Source: Lingula anatina (lineage: Eukaryota; Brachiopoda; Lingulata; Lingulida; Lingulidae). From it: 36,380 nucleotides of DNA. The stretch lies in the NCBI RefSeq assembly GCF_001039355.2, contig NW_019775441.1, forward strand, positions 126,001 through 162,380, in the 5' to 3' direction. The notes under the pieces are model-generated. The model worked only from the letters and a program-made list of their open reading frames with translations. It made no database searches and had not been told where the DNA came from. Positions 10,029-21,654 of the stretch are shown here, one piece after another; position 1 is the first letter of the stretch, and every line of letters begins with the position of its first letter. The translations under genes were made by a program, and so were the position numbers.

Positions 10029-13000
10029 ACTCACACGTGTTCTGAATATCCGGGTGTAGTGTCGCAGGCATCTGCTTTATTGTTTCCAGCCGCACCAACC
10101 ACCACAATGCTCTAAAATTGCAAAAGTTAGGTAAAAAAAATCAACCATGTGAAACAATTCCTTTGCAGTATATGTTAAATCACCTCACATTTGTCTAGCA
10201 CAATAATGCTTTTTTTAATATATATAAACCCACCTTTCACCGGTTAAACTGAACTCACCGCATTTTCTGCTGCCTCCAAAGCATCACCAATGAGATTGGA
10301 TACAAACGGCGCAGACACAGATAAACTGTAACGTAGAAATAGTGGCTAGAATGGGTTGAATTTAAGGCAAAGTGAATTCTAAGCGAGACATATACCATGA
10401 AATTTATTATGTCGTGCTTATACATTTCATTAAATCGATACGTGTCATTAAAACGCGTCACCTGTTTCATTCAATATGAAAAATGCCTTGCTAGCAGGTA
10501 GCAGGCAGTGGTCATGTCCTCAATTATGGCTTTCCATTACCTTTAGTAATGATTCTCCATGATTAAATTGTGATAAAAAATCCAACTACGGACCCTAACA
10601 GACACCCTTGTCTACCGTGTTCGTGAGGATAGGGGCGTTCTGTACAGACTTACTTGATGATGCATCTCCCGGTCACCGCTGTACGGTTGGCGCAGTCCTC
10701 CACCGCAAACCCTATGGCGTCAACGAGGCCGCTTAAAAATTAAAAACGATGAGACAAAATAGGACCATGTTAGTTTGTTTAAGCAGTCTGTACTACTATA
10801 AATTGAAAGAAGAGTGTTGTTTGTTTTGAATAAAGGTTGGGTTGAGTGAACGAAAGAGCGTACAGTTCTCTACATTTTTCTTCTATTCGGTCGCCTGAAA
10901 GATGAAACTATAGAAGTGCGTGTATGAAGTACACACTGAAGCGGTAAAAGTTAAAGAATTCATTTCGGGACATTTATAACCACGCTTCACTGAAACGTCC
11001 AAGTCACCAAATACCTTTCCCTTTAAAGTGTTGTCTCTTCTTGGTTACAGGCTTTTAAGATGTGTGAATGAAACTGGTGTGAATGAAACTGGTATTTCAT
11101 TTTACTTTACTCACAGCTGTACTTACTCTATGGTCCCTGTCCCATGCGAATTGAGGACCTTGACAGATACCAACATAGTCCCTGGTGCAACACCGTAATG
11201 TTTACCTCCAACAAGACCTGGCAGAAGATAGACCACCAATATGAAATAAATTAGCTAGTACCCTAGCCTCAAGTGCTGCGAAATTTATCTCAAAATACAT
11301 AAAACGATATCTGGTCTTACGGCACCTTTAAAAAACCTAAGACAACCATATAATTTAGCGCCAAAATGATCTGATGCCTACATGTATATATATCATTTTC
11401 CTACTATTAATTCAGCTCATTACATAAATTATGTATGCCGTAACGAGGAAAAATGTAACTGCTGTTCTAATGTTGATATTCTACTTTTAAGGTAGAGTTA
11501 ATATCTGAGGGCCAGTGTTTATTTCAAGCAACGAATAATGTTAATCTGCACGTGCGTATCTTCATATACCACCAATTCAAAACAAATGAAAATTGCAGTT
11601 ACTTAAATGTTACTAAATTATCTATTTAGTCATTTATGTTTGGGGAGAACTCTTTTCTGCACAAAACCCATTAGCACTTCTAGTAGCAGTTTGTCGCCAT
11701 TTGCCTGCTAAATATCAAAGCCATTATTGGACTTACTAGCCACTAAGGTCCCGTGTCCATAGTTATCCTCTGTGCTGGGAGTTGTTTCTCCGGAGTCCTC
11801 TTTCACGAACACATCCTGTCCATATAAAACACAATCCTTGTCAGCCAAATTGCGCACCGAATGTGTTCTCAACCACTTTCACACCTAACACAATTCAACC
11901 AAAACTTCCCACCGTTTTTTTTTTTTTTTTTTTTTTTGCAAAGCAGACTGTTAGGATCCTACTAGGGTTTATTTTTCAAGTTGTACGTCAATATTTACAT
12001 ATAATTTATATTTAAATGGTTTTAAAAGCTTATTTTGCTCAAAGATAATGTGGGTTTATACACCTAAAACACATAATAAAGTTATGTTTGTTTATGCGTC
12101 AATGGCCCGTTTCACATCGAGCAGTTCAGTTTTCTGTATCGTATTAGTTTGTCTGTGCCTTCTACGTGTATGTAATCTAGCTGGATGGGGATTGGTGGCT
12201 GGCGTGGTGTGGGGAGCCCCAAAATGCAAAGATGTCTGTCTGTCTGTCTGTCTGTCTTTTTTTCTATCTGACTTACCCCTGCAATGACGCGTCCCTCAAA
12301 CTGAGAATGGCTGGCACGAATTCCGCTTTAATATCAAAGAGATGTGGCAAATAAAATTTAACTTTAATGGCGACAAAAGACACTTTTGTCATCTTTTCAA
12401 GTCACAAGCATTCATTTTCACAAAACGATAGTGTTTATATACAGTAGTGAACAATAGTAAACGTACTCATGCAAAAAAATATAATTACAAAATAGGAAAA
12501 GATGTCTTGAATTTGCCATTAATATTTAATTGATTTTCGTGGTCAGTGCATGATGGCCGACAAGACATGCATTGATGCGTTCTTACATGGATTTATATGC
12601 AATGATAGGATCTATACTTACGAATCAATAACGTAAACGTAAGTGTTATGACCATCGTTCCCTGAACAGAAAAAAAACAGTATTTTAATAATTAAAAGTC
12701 CCTTAAAATAGTGAAGTTCTGCTAACAAAGGATTTGTCCATAAATGAAAATTTAGTGCAGATCTGTATGAGGGATGTCACATATAACCAAAAGAAACCAC
12801 AGGAATAACTGAAAAAAATAATTGCAAAAATATTTTGGACGGTAAACCTGAGATTGCTTCTGTCCTACTGGGGTAAAAGTATGCCCCTACACCTAAATTG
12901 CACATACACATATATGTACACATAAAGGAACGGAAATGGTTTTAAAAACTTGTGTGAGTCACAGTGTGATAGTGATTGCTATAAAAAATACAGGCAGCTG

Positions 13001-15475
13001 TTTGAAAAGTAGAACAGATGAGAAAGGATGTTATCAAATGTTGCATGCCAAAAAACAGCCACTTTTAGTTTGAATGTATTTGCGTTGACAAACAAAAAGT
13101 TCAGCTAAATCACAAAATCAGTGATTCGTAGCCTGTTTGTTATGTACATTGTGTTACATGTACTTACCAATGCTCTTAAATTTGTTGTCAAGTCCATATG
13201 CTCGCTTGTCTAATCTGTCCATAGCCTGAATGGGAAAAAGAAAGAAGAATATAGAAGAAATAAATATGGCATCATTACCTCCGCCAAGGAGGTTATGTTT
13301 CACTCGCATTTCTTTTTTTCTTATTTTTCTTTTTTTTTTTTTTTTTTTTTTTTTTTTGGGGGGGGGTGATCAGGGGGTAGAAGGGGTGATCAGAATTGAA
13401 ACAAGGAGCACATGTACTTTGCAACCCCCTCCTGTAAAATAACGACTGCCTATCGAGTAGAAACCCAGCCATGAAGCCTGTTCAGATGTGTTCAGACCTT
13501 TACAACTTGAAACATGAGTAAAATTTAAACATAACTTACCCAGGACCCGATGCCCGTAAGCCCCCGATCATCACACCAAGCGCTTGCTTCTATCACGCCA
13601 TTTTGTTCTATGTAGTCAACTGCGTTGTCGAATGCAAGCTCTTCTATGGCACTAAAGCCGATAAAAACCAACACCATTATTAAGTGATATATACTGGCAC
13701 GTATTAAAAAAAGAAGGGGAATAACAAGCAATCTTCCTATTCATCTTTTTATTTTTTATCTTCTTATCCCTGGCTACAGCCCTGTTTACTTCCCTTTCTA
13801 ATTTTATTTAATTTATCCGGAAAATCACAACTTTCAGCGTAAAATCATCATAATTGGTTATTCCATATGGGCTCATTGATTAAATATTCTTAATGTTTCC
13901 ACCAGTCAAATATAACTGATGTGTATAGTACCAGCTGTTCAAGGCACGAAGATCCTGTCATATAAATAGGTCTATAAGATTATCGGAGGCCATACACATA
14001 TTCAGACAAAAGACAATGGAGAAAATGAACGCCCATTTATCACTTACCTGAACTCTGCTTCCATGGTTACAAATTTGTGTTTACCAACTTTTTTCTTCTT
14101 TTTCAGCTTCGGGACTTTCTTTGCTTTCTTGGCTTTGCTGTAGCCTTTCACCTTTACGTCCAGCATATTTGCCGTTTGATCAACTAAAACAATAAAAAAT
14201 GTTTATTTCTGAGTTTTTTTCTCCAGTATACACTGGCGGATGTTCACCTTGAGGTAAAGCGGTCTCTGGAGTCTTATCTCTCTACTACGGTATGTATATT
14301 GTGAGATTTCAGGGGGTTCACTCTGGTAAGGGATTGAGGTGAATTCGCCATTTTGTGAAGATAAAAATGGAGGAACTAGATTCCCCCCCTCCTCCCTGAT
14401 TCTCTTATAAGTCACACAAGTGCATGTAACACAAATCTAACTTCTGGCTAAAACACATTGGCAAAAAATTAATAATTATATATCTCCATGGCCAAACGTT
14501 CTTACTATATTAACTATGTATTCAGGAGTTGTGAAATATAAATAATACTGATAACAAGAAAAGCTTTTTAAGCAACCAAAGACATCGACTGCGCTAATGG
14601 AATACGTACGGTCTAGGTAGTCCTTCATTTTTACAATGTAAGTCGTACCATCACCGGCAGGGCGCGCCACCTTTCGCAGTTTCATTTTCGCTATCTTCGG
14701 TTTGATCTTGNCCCCCCCCCCCCGATTCCACATATCTAACTTCTGGCTAAAACACATTGGCAAAAAATAAATAATTATATCTCCATGACCAAACTGTCTT
14801 ACTACATTAACTATATATTCAGGATTTGTGAAATATAAATAATAGTGATAACAAGAAAAGCTTTTTAATCAACCAAAGACATCGACTGCGCTAATGGAAT
14901 ACGTACGGTCTAGGTAGTCCTTCATTTTTACAATGTAAGTCGTACCATCACCGGCAGGGCGCGCCACCTTTCGCAGTTTCATTTTCGCTTTCTTCGGTTT
15001 GCTCTTCCGCTTTTTCATCTTGAAATCTGCCGGCAGCTGAGGCCGTCCTGCCGCCCCAAACAGCTCGGGAGGCATCAGCCGAGCCATGTGGTCAACATCC
15101 GTTTCTGTGAAGGGTGATATGTATAAATATCAACTTTTTAAAAAATTGAAATTAAATTAAAACATGGATGATTCATTTGTATCTTGTGTAAGGGTAGTAA
15201 AAAGGTATATCGTTTTGCGGGAACTAAACAAACGTATTGAATATAAAGTGGCAGATTCGCAGTGCACAATTGGAATGTGCACTTTGACAATATCTTGACC
15301 ATTTTGGAATAGGTCATGATGGAGGAGATAGTGAACATTTTTTCTATCTAATTGAAAGCAAACTTATTTAGATAAATAAATAAAGCTTCATTGAGTGCAA
15401 AAATATGTTTTGTGAAGTGTGGAGTAAAGCTGTTCTACTGCTTGTTGATCTAAGGAGAGACATTTTGAGATGGTC

Positions 15476-15516
<41 letters not shown>

Positions 15517-15521
15517 AATAA

Positions 15522-15560
<39 letters not shown>

Positions 15561-17711
15561 AAGACGACAGCCCCCATTCTTACTTTCCAACAAACTATTA
15601 AGATATAAAATTCCATTCATCAATCAAGGGAATTCAAAAAGGTTAATTGTCTCTATCTTTTCAGTTTTTTTAATATACTTAATTTCTGGTCGGGCAAATT
15701 TTAAGACAACCCCTAAATAAAGAGCTCTTTACTGTTATTATCGTTAAACAAAATAAGCCTATTCAGTATTGAAATTCCGCGCTTTGACGAAAAACACTTC
15801 TTCACGGTGAAAAAAAAAATCAATCTCAGTGTTTTTTTTTTTTTTTTGATGATGATTTACCTTAAAATAACTCACCTCTTGAGGGCCCCACACCACTGAT
15901 CACAATGCTACCACTTGTCAATTTGCTGTCTAAATTTCCTGGGGCTTTTTTCTTGGGTTTCTTATCCTTCTTTGTATTCTTGGCACCAGCATCTACATTG
16001 AAGGATATGAAAAATAAAGGAAGGGCAAAGGGGAAATATAACAACTGACGTACTGCGTCTACAAATAAAAAGAAAGGGAAAAGTAATGCTCATACCTTTT
16101 ATATATACATTTTTCTCATATAAGTATCGCTGTACTATTTATTAACCTTGTAGAGTGCTTCATGGAAACGTTTAACACTTACGATGGACAAAAACATATG
16201 AGTAAACCTCATTAAAGTATAGTCCAGTGCCCATCCACTACTGTGGTATTGCCGGTGGATATAGCTTCGTAAATTTAAATTAATAGCTGGCTTTATGGCG
16301 AATTTGTGCTTACCGCTACAGGTTAATTGAGGACGGTTTGGTTATCACCTAAAATGAGGAGAGTCTGACGGGTATGTCGCCCCAGTCAATATCGTACTCT
16401 GTATGGAATTGAATGTCACACTTTCGTGTTATTTAACAAGGCGATTTATTCTTTATCAGTAGACCCCCTCCCCCTCCCCCCCCCCCCAAAAAAAAAAGTC
16501 AATCTTTTTTTTTCGTTTATTTGCACCGAATCTAAGCCTCCCTTCTTAATCTATAATCTACTGTACCCAAAGAAGGATTAAAAACGCTATGCACCAGTCC
16601 TTAAAAAATTAAGTCCGACCATTGGTCTTAATTACTAGATGAAAAAACTTCTACTCCTACTTCAGTCCAAGCAAACTTTAACCTTTTAAGTACAGTATGG
16701 ACTGAACCATTAGCAATGACTTTACTTTTATAAGACAAGGGCAGTGCTTAATATAATCGAACTGCAACCAATAATATGTCGAAGTAGACCGGAATTTTGG
16801 TATTAAAGTTTAAACTTGTCCTCCACTCCACCATCCCCTCCCTCCCTCCCTCCTTCAAGAGCTTCTTTCAAATGAAAATGCATTGCCATAGCCTAAATGT
16901 CCCAGTCACTGATGTTACAAACACTGATAATTACGGTTGAGCCTAGTTTAACACAACATCCCACTTCGAAAGTGAGAGACTGGTGACTTAATACCCTGGC
17001 TATAACGTAAGAGAGTCACAAAACGGAGCCTCCGCGATCGACACTGTTCGACCGACTACACACCCTGCTAAGACTAATTGCACAGGCAGAGTATCACGTG
17101 AAAGACCTACATCTCAAATTGTCGCCACGCGTACAAAGGCGAGACGTGAGCAGTCACAGTACATACCCGGTATATCATTTGCTTTCTTTTTAAGATTATC
17201 AGTCCACCGGCAATAGTACACTTCTTCAGACACCTATGACAAACTCGTGTTTATTTGATATTGACACTTTTAAGATAATACACCTAGATCAAAAGAATCA
17301 AAGGGAAAAGGATAAATAAGAGAAGGGCACGGCCTTCGAGTGGAAAATTAAACCTATTCCTACAAAGCGTACCATGTCTGAGAGTGGCGGACCTATGCAC
17401 TACCCTCTCCAGGGCCACATGTTGATTTTGTACTTGATATTCACAGCTATGTCGTTATTACCTATTTTTACACCTTTCTCTACAGTAGAATTTTTTAAAG
17501 GAATTATTTACATCACCCGACTGGCCTATAACGTAGAGTACCTGTATACAGTCTAAGCACGCCCGCGTCACACAACTCGACACAAGAGTTATTCACTCGA
17601 TGTGATTTCACTCAAAGTACGAAAGGAAAAAAACTCAATTTTCCTACCTTGTATGCAGGATCCCAAGATCGCAAGAAGAATTAAGACGACGAGAAAATCG
17701 CGCGACTTCAT
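7392..17711 (-). CDS. Secreted proteinase K-like (S8A) serine protease with lysine-rich propeptide, 515 aa, 19 exons
   Basis: Exons in transcript order: 17648-17711, 17167-17223, 15876-15992, 14907-15104, 14048-14183, 13540-13651, 13168-13225, 12622-12661, 12277-12325, 11737-11815, 11127-11217, 10654-10731, 10259-10325, 10035-10111, 9564-9648, 8844-8901, 8363-8388, 7911-7987, 7392-7470. All have AG/GT borders (mostly GTAAGT or GTGAGT) and matching phases; the total is 1548 nt. The start at 17711 has G at -3 and opens a signal peptide (MKSRDFLVVLILLAILG). Residues ~80-230 form a propeptide with the inhibitor-I9 entry TTYIVKMKD near 134-142 and very many lysines. The catalytic domain shows Asp260 (VYVIDS), His298 (YGHGTLVAS), oxyanion Asn392 (GAAGNN) and Ser458 (GTSFSSP). 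The triad spacing resembles proteinase K. The histidine after GHGT is Leu. The protein ends shortly after a typical S8 tail (GTSNKISGLPSD). It is predicted to be extracellular; the substrate is unknown. An in-frame ATG at 17777 is a less likely start. Confidence 0.87.
8098..8143. repeat. (CA)n/(CACG)n microsatellite
   Basis: CACACA repeats pass into CGCACGCA repeats. They lie in the intron between protease exons 17 and 18. A short (GA)n tract at 7990-8010 abuts the exon 18 acceptor and supplies its polypyrimidine tract on the minus strand. Confidence 0.9.
8363..8388 (-). other. 26-nt microexon carrying the catalytic serine of the S8 protease
   Basis: The exon is bounded by a TTTTAG acceptor and a GTATGT donor. 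It enters in phase 1 and leaves in phase 0. It encodes GTSFSSPFT, corresponding to the GTSMATPHV block of S8 peptidases, with the nucleophile at Ser458. It joins in frame to AGVCALYLSV in the next exon, which is the normal continuation of that block. Because the length is not a multiple of three, skipping would remove the nucleophile and shift the frame. Confidence 0.85.
8665..8835. repeat. TTA/ATT-rich low-complexity block
   Basis: Degenerate trinucleotide ACT/ATT repeats followed by nearly pure AT sequence with self-complementary TAATATTATAA stretches. They lie just downstream of protease exon 16, in the intron before the microexon. Confidence 0.8.
9984..10024. repeat. (GA)n microsatellite
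   Basis: A near-perfect GA dinucleotide run of about 40 bases in the intron directly after protease exon 14, only about ten bases from its donor. Confidence 0.9.
14435..14710. repeat. Direct duplication, copy A: truncated second copy of protease exon 4
   Basis: This segment repeats 14734-15008 with about a dozen substitutions and one 2-bp indel, roughly 4-5 percent by eye. It carries intron sequence and the 3' part of exon 4 (14610-14710 on the minus strand, same GTACGT donor). It breaks off at the N at 14711, followed by a C run. The full exon 4 is 14907-15104, so this copy lacks the exon's 5' half and acceptor. It is either an assembly artefact joining two haplotypes or a real tandem duplication. 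Confidence 0.85.
14734..15008. repeat. Direct duplication, copy B: contains the 3' half of the intact exon 4
   Basis: Partner of 14435-14710. The similarity stops inside exon 4, where the intact exon continues to its acceptor at 15105-15106. The coding part is almost identical between copies except at the end next to the N, where Lys codons differ from the truncated copy. Confidence 0.85.
15479..15561. repeat. (CA)n followed by (AATA)n microsatellite
   Basis: A CA run of about 34 bases is directly followed by an AATA tetranucleotide run of about 45 bases, in the intron between protease exons 3 and 4. Confidence 0.9.
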
Positions 17712-20700
17712 TTCCTTGTATTTGTATGGACTGATCCAGCAAACAACAGTGTTTTTAACGCAGACTGTAGCAGTCATTCGTTTAAATAGTACGTCTTCTT
17801 TATGTTAATGGGTATAATAGCTTTTAATTAACTTAACTTAAAGAAGGGTAAATGTAGACATAAAATGTACGTTTCGCTGATTTATGGACTGTAAATAACA
17901 CTTAGCGCATTACAAAAACACACACATATCCCCTTATCCGGGTCGTCTTTAAAGAAAAAAAAAGAAAGTTTAAATGACATATTTTAAGCAGCAATTTTTC
18001 GAACGACGTAAAGTAATTACGCTGTAATGGTTATAAAGAAATAGGTATTTTTTAGGTGGCACGAATGGGTGCAGAATCAAAAGGGAAGAGGATTGTATTC
18101 ATGCTTTATGTTATTAGCTTATTCTAGAGTCGATGGATGAATAGATTTTTTTTTCTATAAAATGTCTCGACGGTGCATCCGTTTGACTAAATACTAGTAC
18201 ATATACTGACAAAAGTATACACAAAGAGAGAACGAAACAAAAAGTGCACACTGAAACTGAGAATATGTCTAAGTGTTAAAGTTTCCGTTATTTTTAATAA
18301 AATCAGTTACGAAGGTATTAAGAAAAGACCAATTGTGTGTGATATCCTAGCAAACAATTACAACCGTATACAATCACGTGTCAATTAGCATACTACGTCG
18401 GTTCTGACGTCATCAACAAGTCTACTTCGCATATACTGTGATCACATCAACACTTTGAAAGGGACCATTTCCACAGATATTTGGATCGATCTACGTAGAA
18501 CGGGGCCTAATAAACATAACACGGCACTTTGTATATGATGTATATTTTTCTATCTTTTACAACCAAATTCCTTCAGCTAATTTGCGACATCTACTTCATA
18601 TTCCATCATATACATGCACTTATAGTGGAACGACAAGGACAATGACATTGCTTCAATAGTGTATTGCTCACCCGGCATTCAGTCGGGATTACGCTACCGA
18701 ATAATGATGGATGGCATAAAGAGTCCTGGCGCTGATTTTTCAATTCACTGTCACCACCACCACCACCTCTTTTCGCCTGTCAAATTATTACACATTCTGT
18801 TCAATGACTGTGACAAAATCGTCACGACTGTATTGTTGAGAATCATTTGGGAATACTTAAATTTACTTTTGTTATAGGGGATGTTCATGATGTTATGGAA
18901 GATGCTTATCTCTTTTGATGGGACACATACGGGTAGGTCGCATTTTCACAGCTGTTACCCGTATCCCTTTGCACTACACATCCGTAGATTACCATGGTGA
19001 AATAAAGTGAAGATCAGGGCAAAGGTTACCATTGCTCACATACACGTTCATTTTGATAGCACTCGTGTATTTTCCTCTCCTATCCAAGAAAAAAATTCCC
19101 TCTCTCGTCGTAAAATCTCTGATTGCTACATTAAAACCCAGGGCCGTAGCCTGAGCAAAATGCCAGGGGGGGCAGTAAGCGGACACGAGGGGGCAAAGCC
19201 CCCGAGGGGGGAGGGTGTGGGGGGAGTCCCCCTAACACGATGTGGAAAATTTTTAAAAACTTTATGTATAATGCTGCATTCTGGTGCATTTTAACTGCTA
19301 TTTATTGCTCGATCATAAGTCATAAATTGTGGGTTCATTTTGCCATAGGTACAGTCATTTTTTCAACACAACATGCCAATTGGACTTCATTTCGTAGATT
19401 GTCTAAAAACAGTACACCTTTGTAAAGAGATTGTTGAATGATTGTCTAGTGGCCATGAGTGCATTTTCTCACAGAATTGATACCAACTTTGCAATTATTT
19501 TTATTCACCTTTGCGATTATTTTTTTGCACCTCAAATCCCAGGGGGGGCAGCTGCCCCCCCTGCCCCCCCGGAGGCTACGGCCCTGAAACCGTATTCTGT
19601 TCGTGTATGAACTTTAATCTTTTAAGAATAGTGTAAAACCTGATACGTACCAGAAACAGACAAATGATGCTGAGCAAGTACAAATTGCTTCATTCTTAAA
19701 CCAAATCCTCTTTAATGAGCGGGCGCGGCTCACAGTCATAGGTAGATTAAATTACACTTGGGTACCTGTAAAAGGAACTGCGAAGACAATGACGATGACA
19801 GGGACACAGCAAAATAGGTTCACACCTTTACCCCCAAAGTCACCGGGAGAGAATTAAAACGTTCCATCTCAATTTTCACGGTTTTGAGAAAGAACCATAG
19901 TACAAACTTTATACGCAAATAAGCAACGCAGGGAAGTACATGTACTGTAGGGCAACTGCCCAGCTTCTAGTGATACCGATAACTTCAAAAGTAAAATAAG
20001 AAAAGTATATAATTCTTATCCGACGAAGTGTTTAAGTTTACAATTGTGTTCCTGGTCACTGCATTATCTATCACCCTCAACAGACGTTGGTTTATTGTAT
20101 ACGATATCCCAATTCTATATCGTTTCCGCCCTATTGCGTTTCCTGCAAAACAGCGATTGTTATGATGTCAACGACTGAATAAACATCGATGATTGCCGTA
20201 TAAGTCTGTGTCATGAAGTTGTCAATTCATCTGTGTTCACCTCACATAGTCATAATGACACAAATGTCGCTTCTGCTTTCTTTTCTTATTGTCGTACCAG
20301 ATCTGCGACCGTTCCGACTCGCACAACTTGCAAAATATTTATATTGTTAACAAAGATCAACAAAATAAGCATTTTTCACGCCGCGCCTCTCAATGAAATG
20401 TAATAGATTAAGACTGCCAATTGTCAACGCAGCGATTGAATAGAAAGCGTGGTTTGTTACATGAGCGAATGCTGGCCCTTGCAGCACGGACGTCGGCATG
20501 CGTCACCACTGAACGCTGTTATTATTGATGATAAACATATGTTATTACAGCTCCTCAATGGAGACCGTGGGTGGAGACAGCGCCAAGGTTGTATATTTAG
20601 TTCCAGGGAACTGGCCTGTCGTCTCACTGGCCTGTTTGAAGGAGCAAGAGAGCGACAAGTTTGGGAGTGAATCTGACTCAAGTCCGGAGGTAACGTACGA

Positions 20701-21422
20701 AATTTAATTTGTAAGTTAAATTTATCTTAATAGATCTATAATATGAATAGCAAGGTTCGACATAATTGCTCCTTTCACATAATGACATCCATTGTGTAAC
20801 ATGACATTTAAAGTCAGCCGAGTTGTTAGAAGTAGAAGAATCAAAATTTTCTGTAATCTATCCGGAGTTTATTTAACTTTGTTTATAGAAAATCAGATTA
20901 TGTGTAGTTTTAATCTGACGTTAGCCTCAACATGCGCCCATGGTTGCTCTGAGTCCAAGATGGTTTTAGCTTTGCGACGTTACTAGTAGAAAAGCCGGGC
21001 GCATATTTCACATTGAAAACGCCAACAGCACAATGCAACCTTTATTTCAATAGCGAAAGTAGCACTGCGGTTCAAGTTCTTTGGCTCAGTTTTTCTTCAC
21101 AACAATAGCGCTTCCGTTTATTGATACGCGTAGCTAGCTCTGTATACAGGGATATGAATTTCCGATATTCAGCCTGCTACACTTAAGACGCTAGCATGGG
21201 CCTGATAAGGCAGCAGTCGTATTTTCTGCTCGGGTAATAATTTCTACGTATACAGGGCCCAAGTTTCTGAGCACATCTTGGTTCAAGATCCATTTGAACA
21301 TGGCGCAACAGGTAGCAGTGAGAAATGTATGTCAGTACCTGTTCATAAACGTTCATTTCAGGACTGACTTTGCACGCTCGTTGTCACGGGGAAGAAACTA
21401 GTACATTCCCAAAAGGCGAACT
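17712..21422. other. Divergent intergenic region between the S8 protease and the LPMO-chitinase
   Basis: The protease starts leftward at 17711 and the LPMO-chitinase rightward at 21423, so this 3.7 kb holds both promoters. On the minus strand a TATTTAAA (17781-17788) lies about 70 bases before the protease ATG and could be a TATA-like element. A hAT-like element fills 19139-19586. No coding sequence is convincingly present; a small frame at 20558-20707 is discussed among the rejected items. Confidence 0.55.
19139..19586. mobile_element. hAT-like non-autonomous DNA transposon, 448 bp
   Basis: The ends are inverted repeats: CAGGGCCGTAGCC at the left and GGCTACGGCCCTG at the right. The repeats extend inward through G-rich and C-rich blocks (GCCAGGGGGGGCAG against CTGCCCCCCCTGCCCC). 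The 5-bp direct repeat AAACC flanks it (19134-19138 and 19587-19591). No transposase frame is present. The CAGGG terminus suggests the hAT superfamily. Confidence 0.8.
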
Positions 21423-21605
21423 ATGGCCGGCGCAGGACTGGGGCTGACTTTGACACTCTTGGCTCTCACCTTGCGGTGTCGGCCTGTACACAGCCATGGC
21501 AGGCTGTACGAACCCCCCGGACGCTCCACCGCTCATTCGAGGGGCTTTGACACGCCGGCCAACTACAATGACATGGGCCTTAACTGCGGTGGATTTAGTG
21601 TAAGT

Positions 21606-21654
<49 letters not shown>

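Noticed and set aside
20558-20707. Small plus-strand frame with an acceptor before it and a GTAACG donor
   Set aside because: The ATG has a weak context, the peptide (PGNWPVVSLACLKEQ and an acidic tail) matches no family I recognise, and no partner exon was found.
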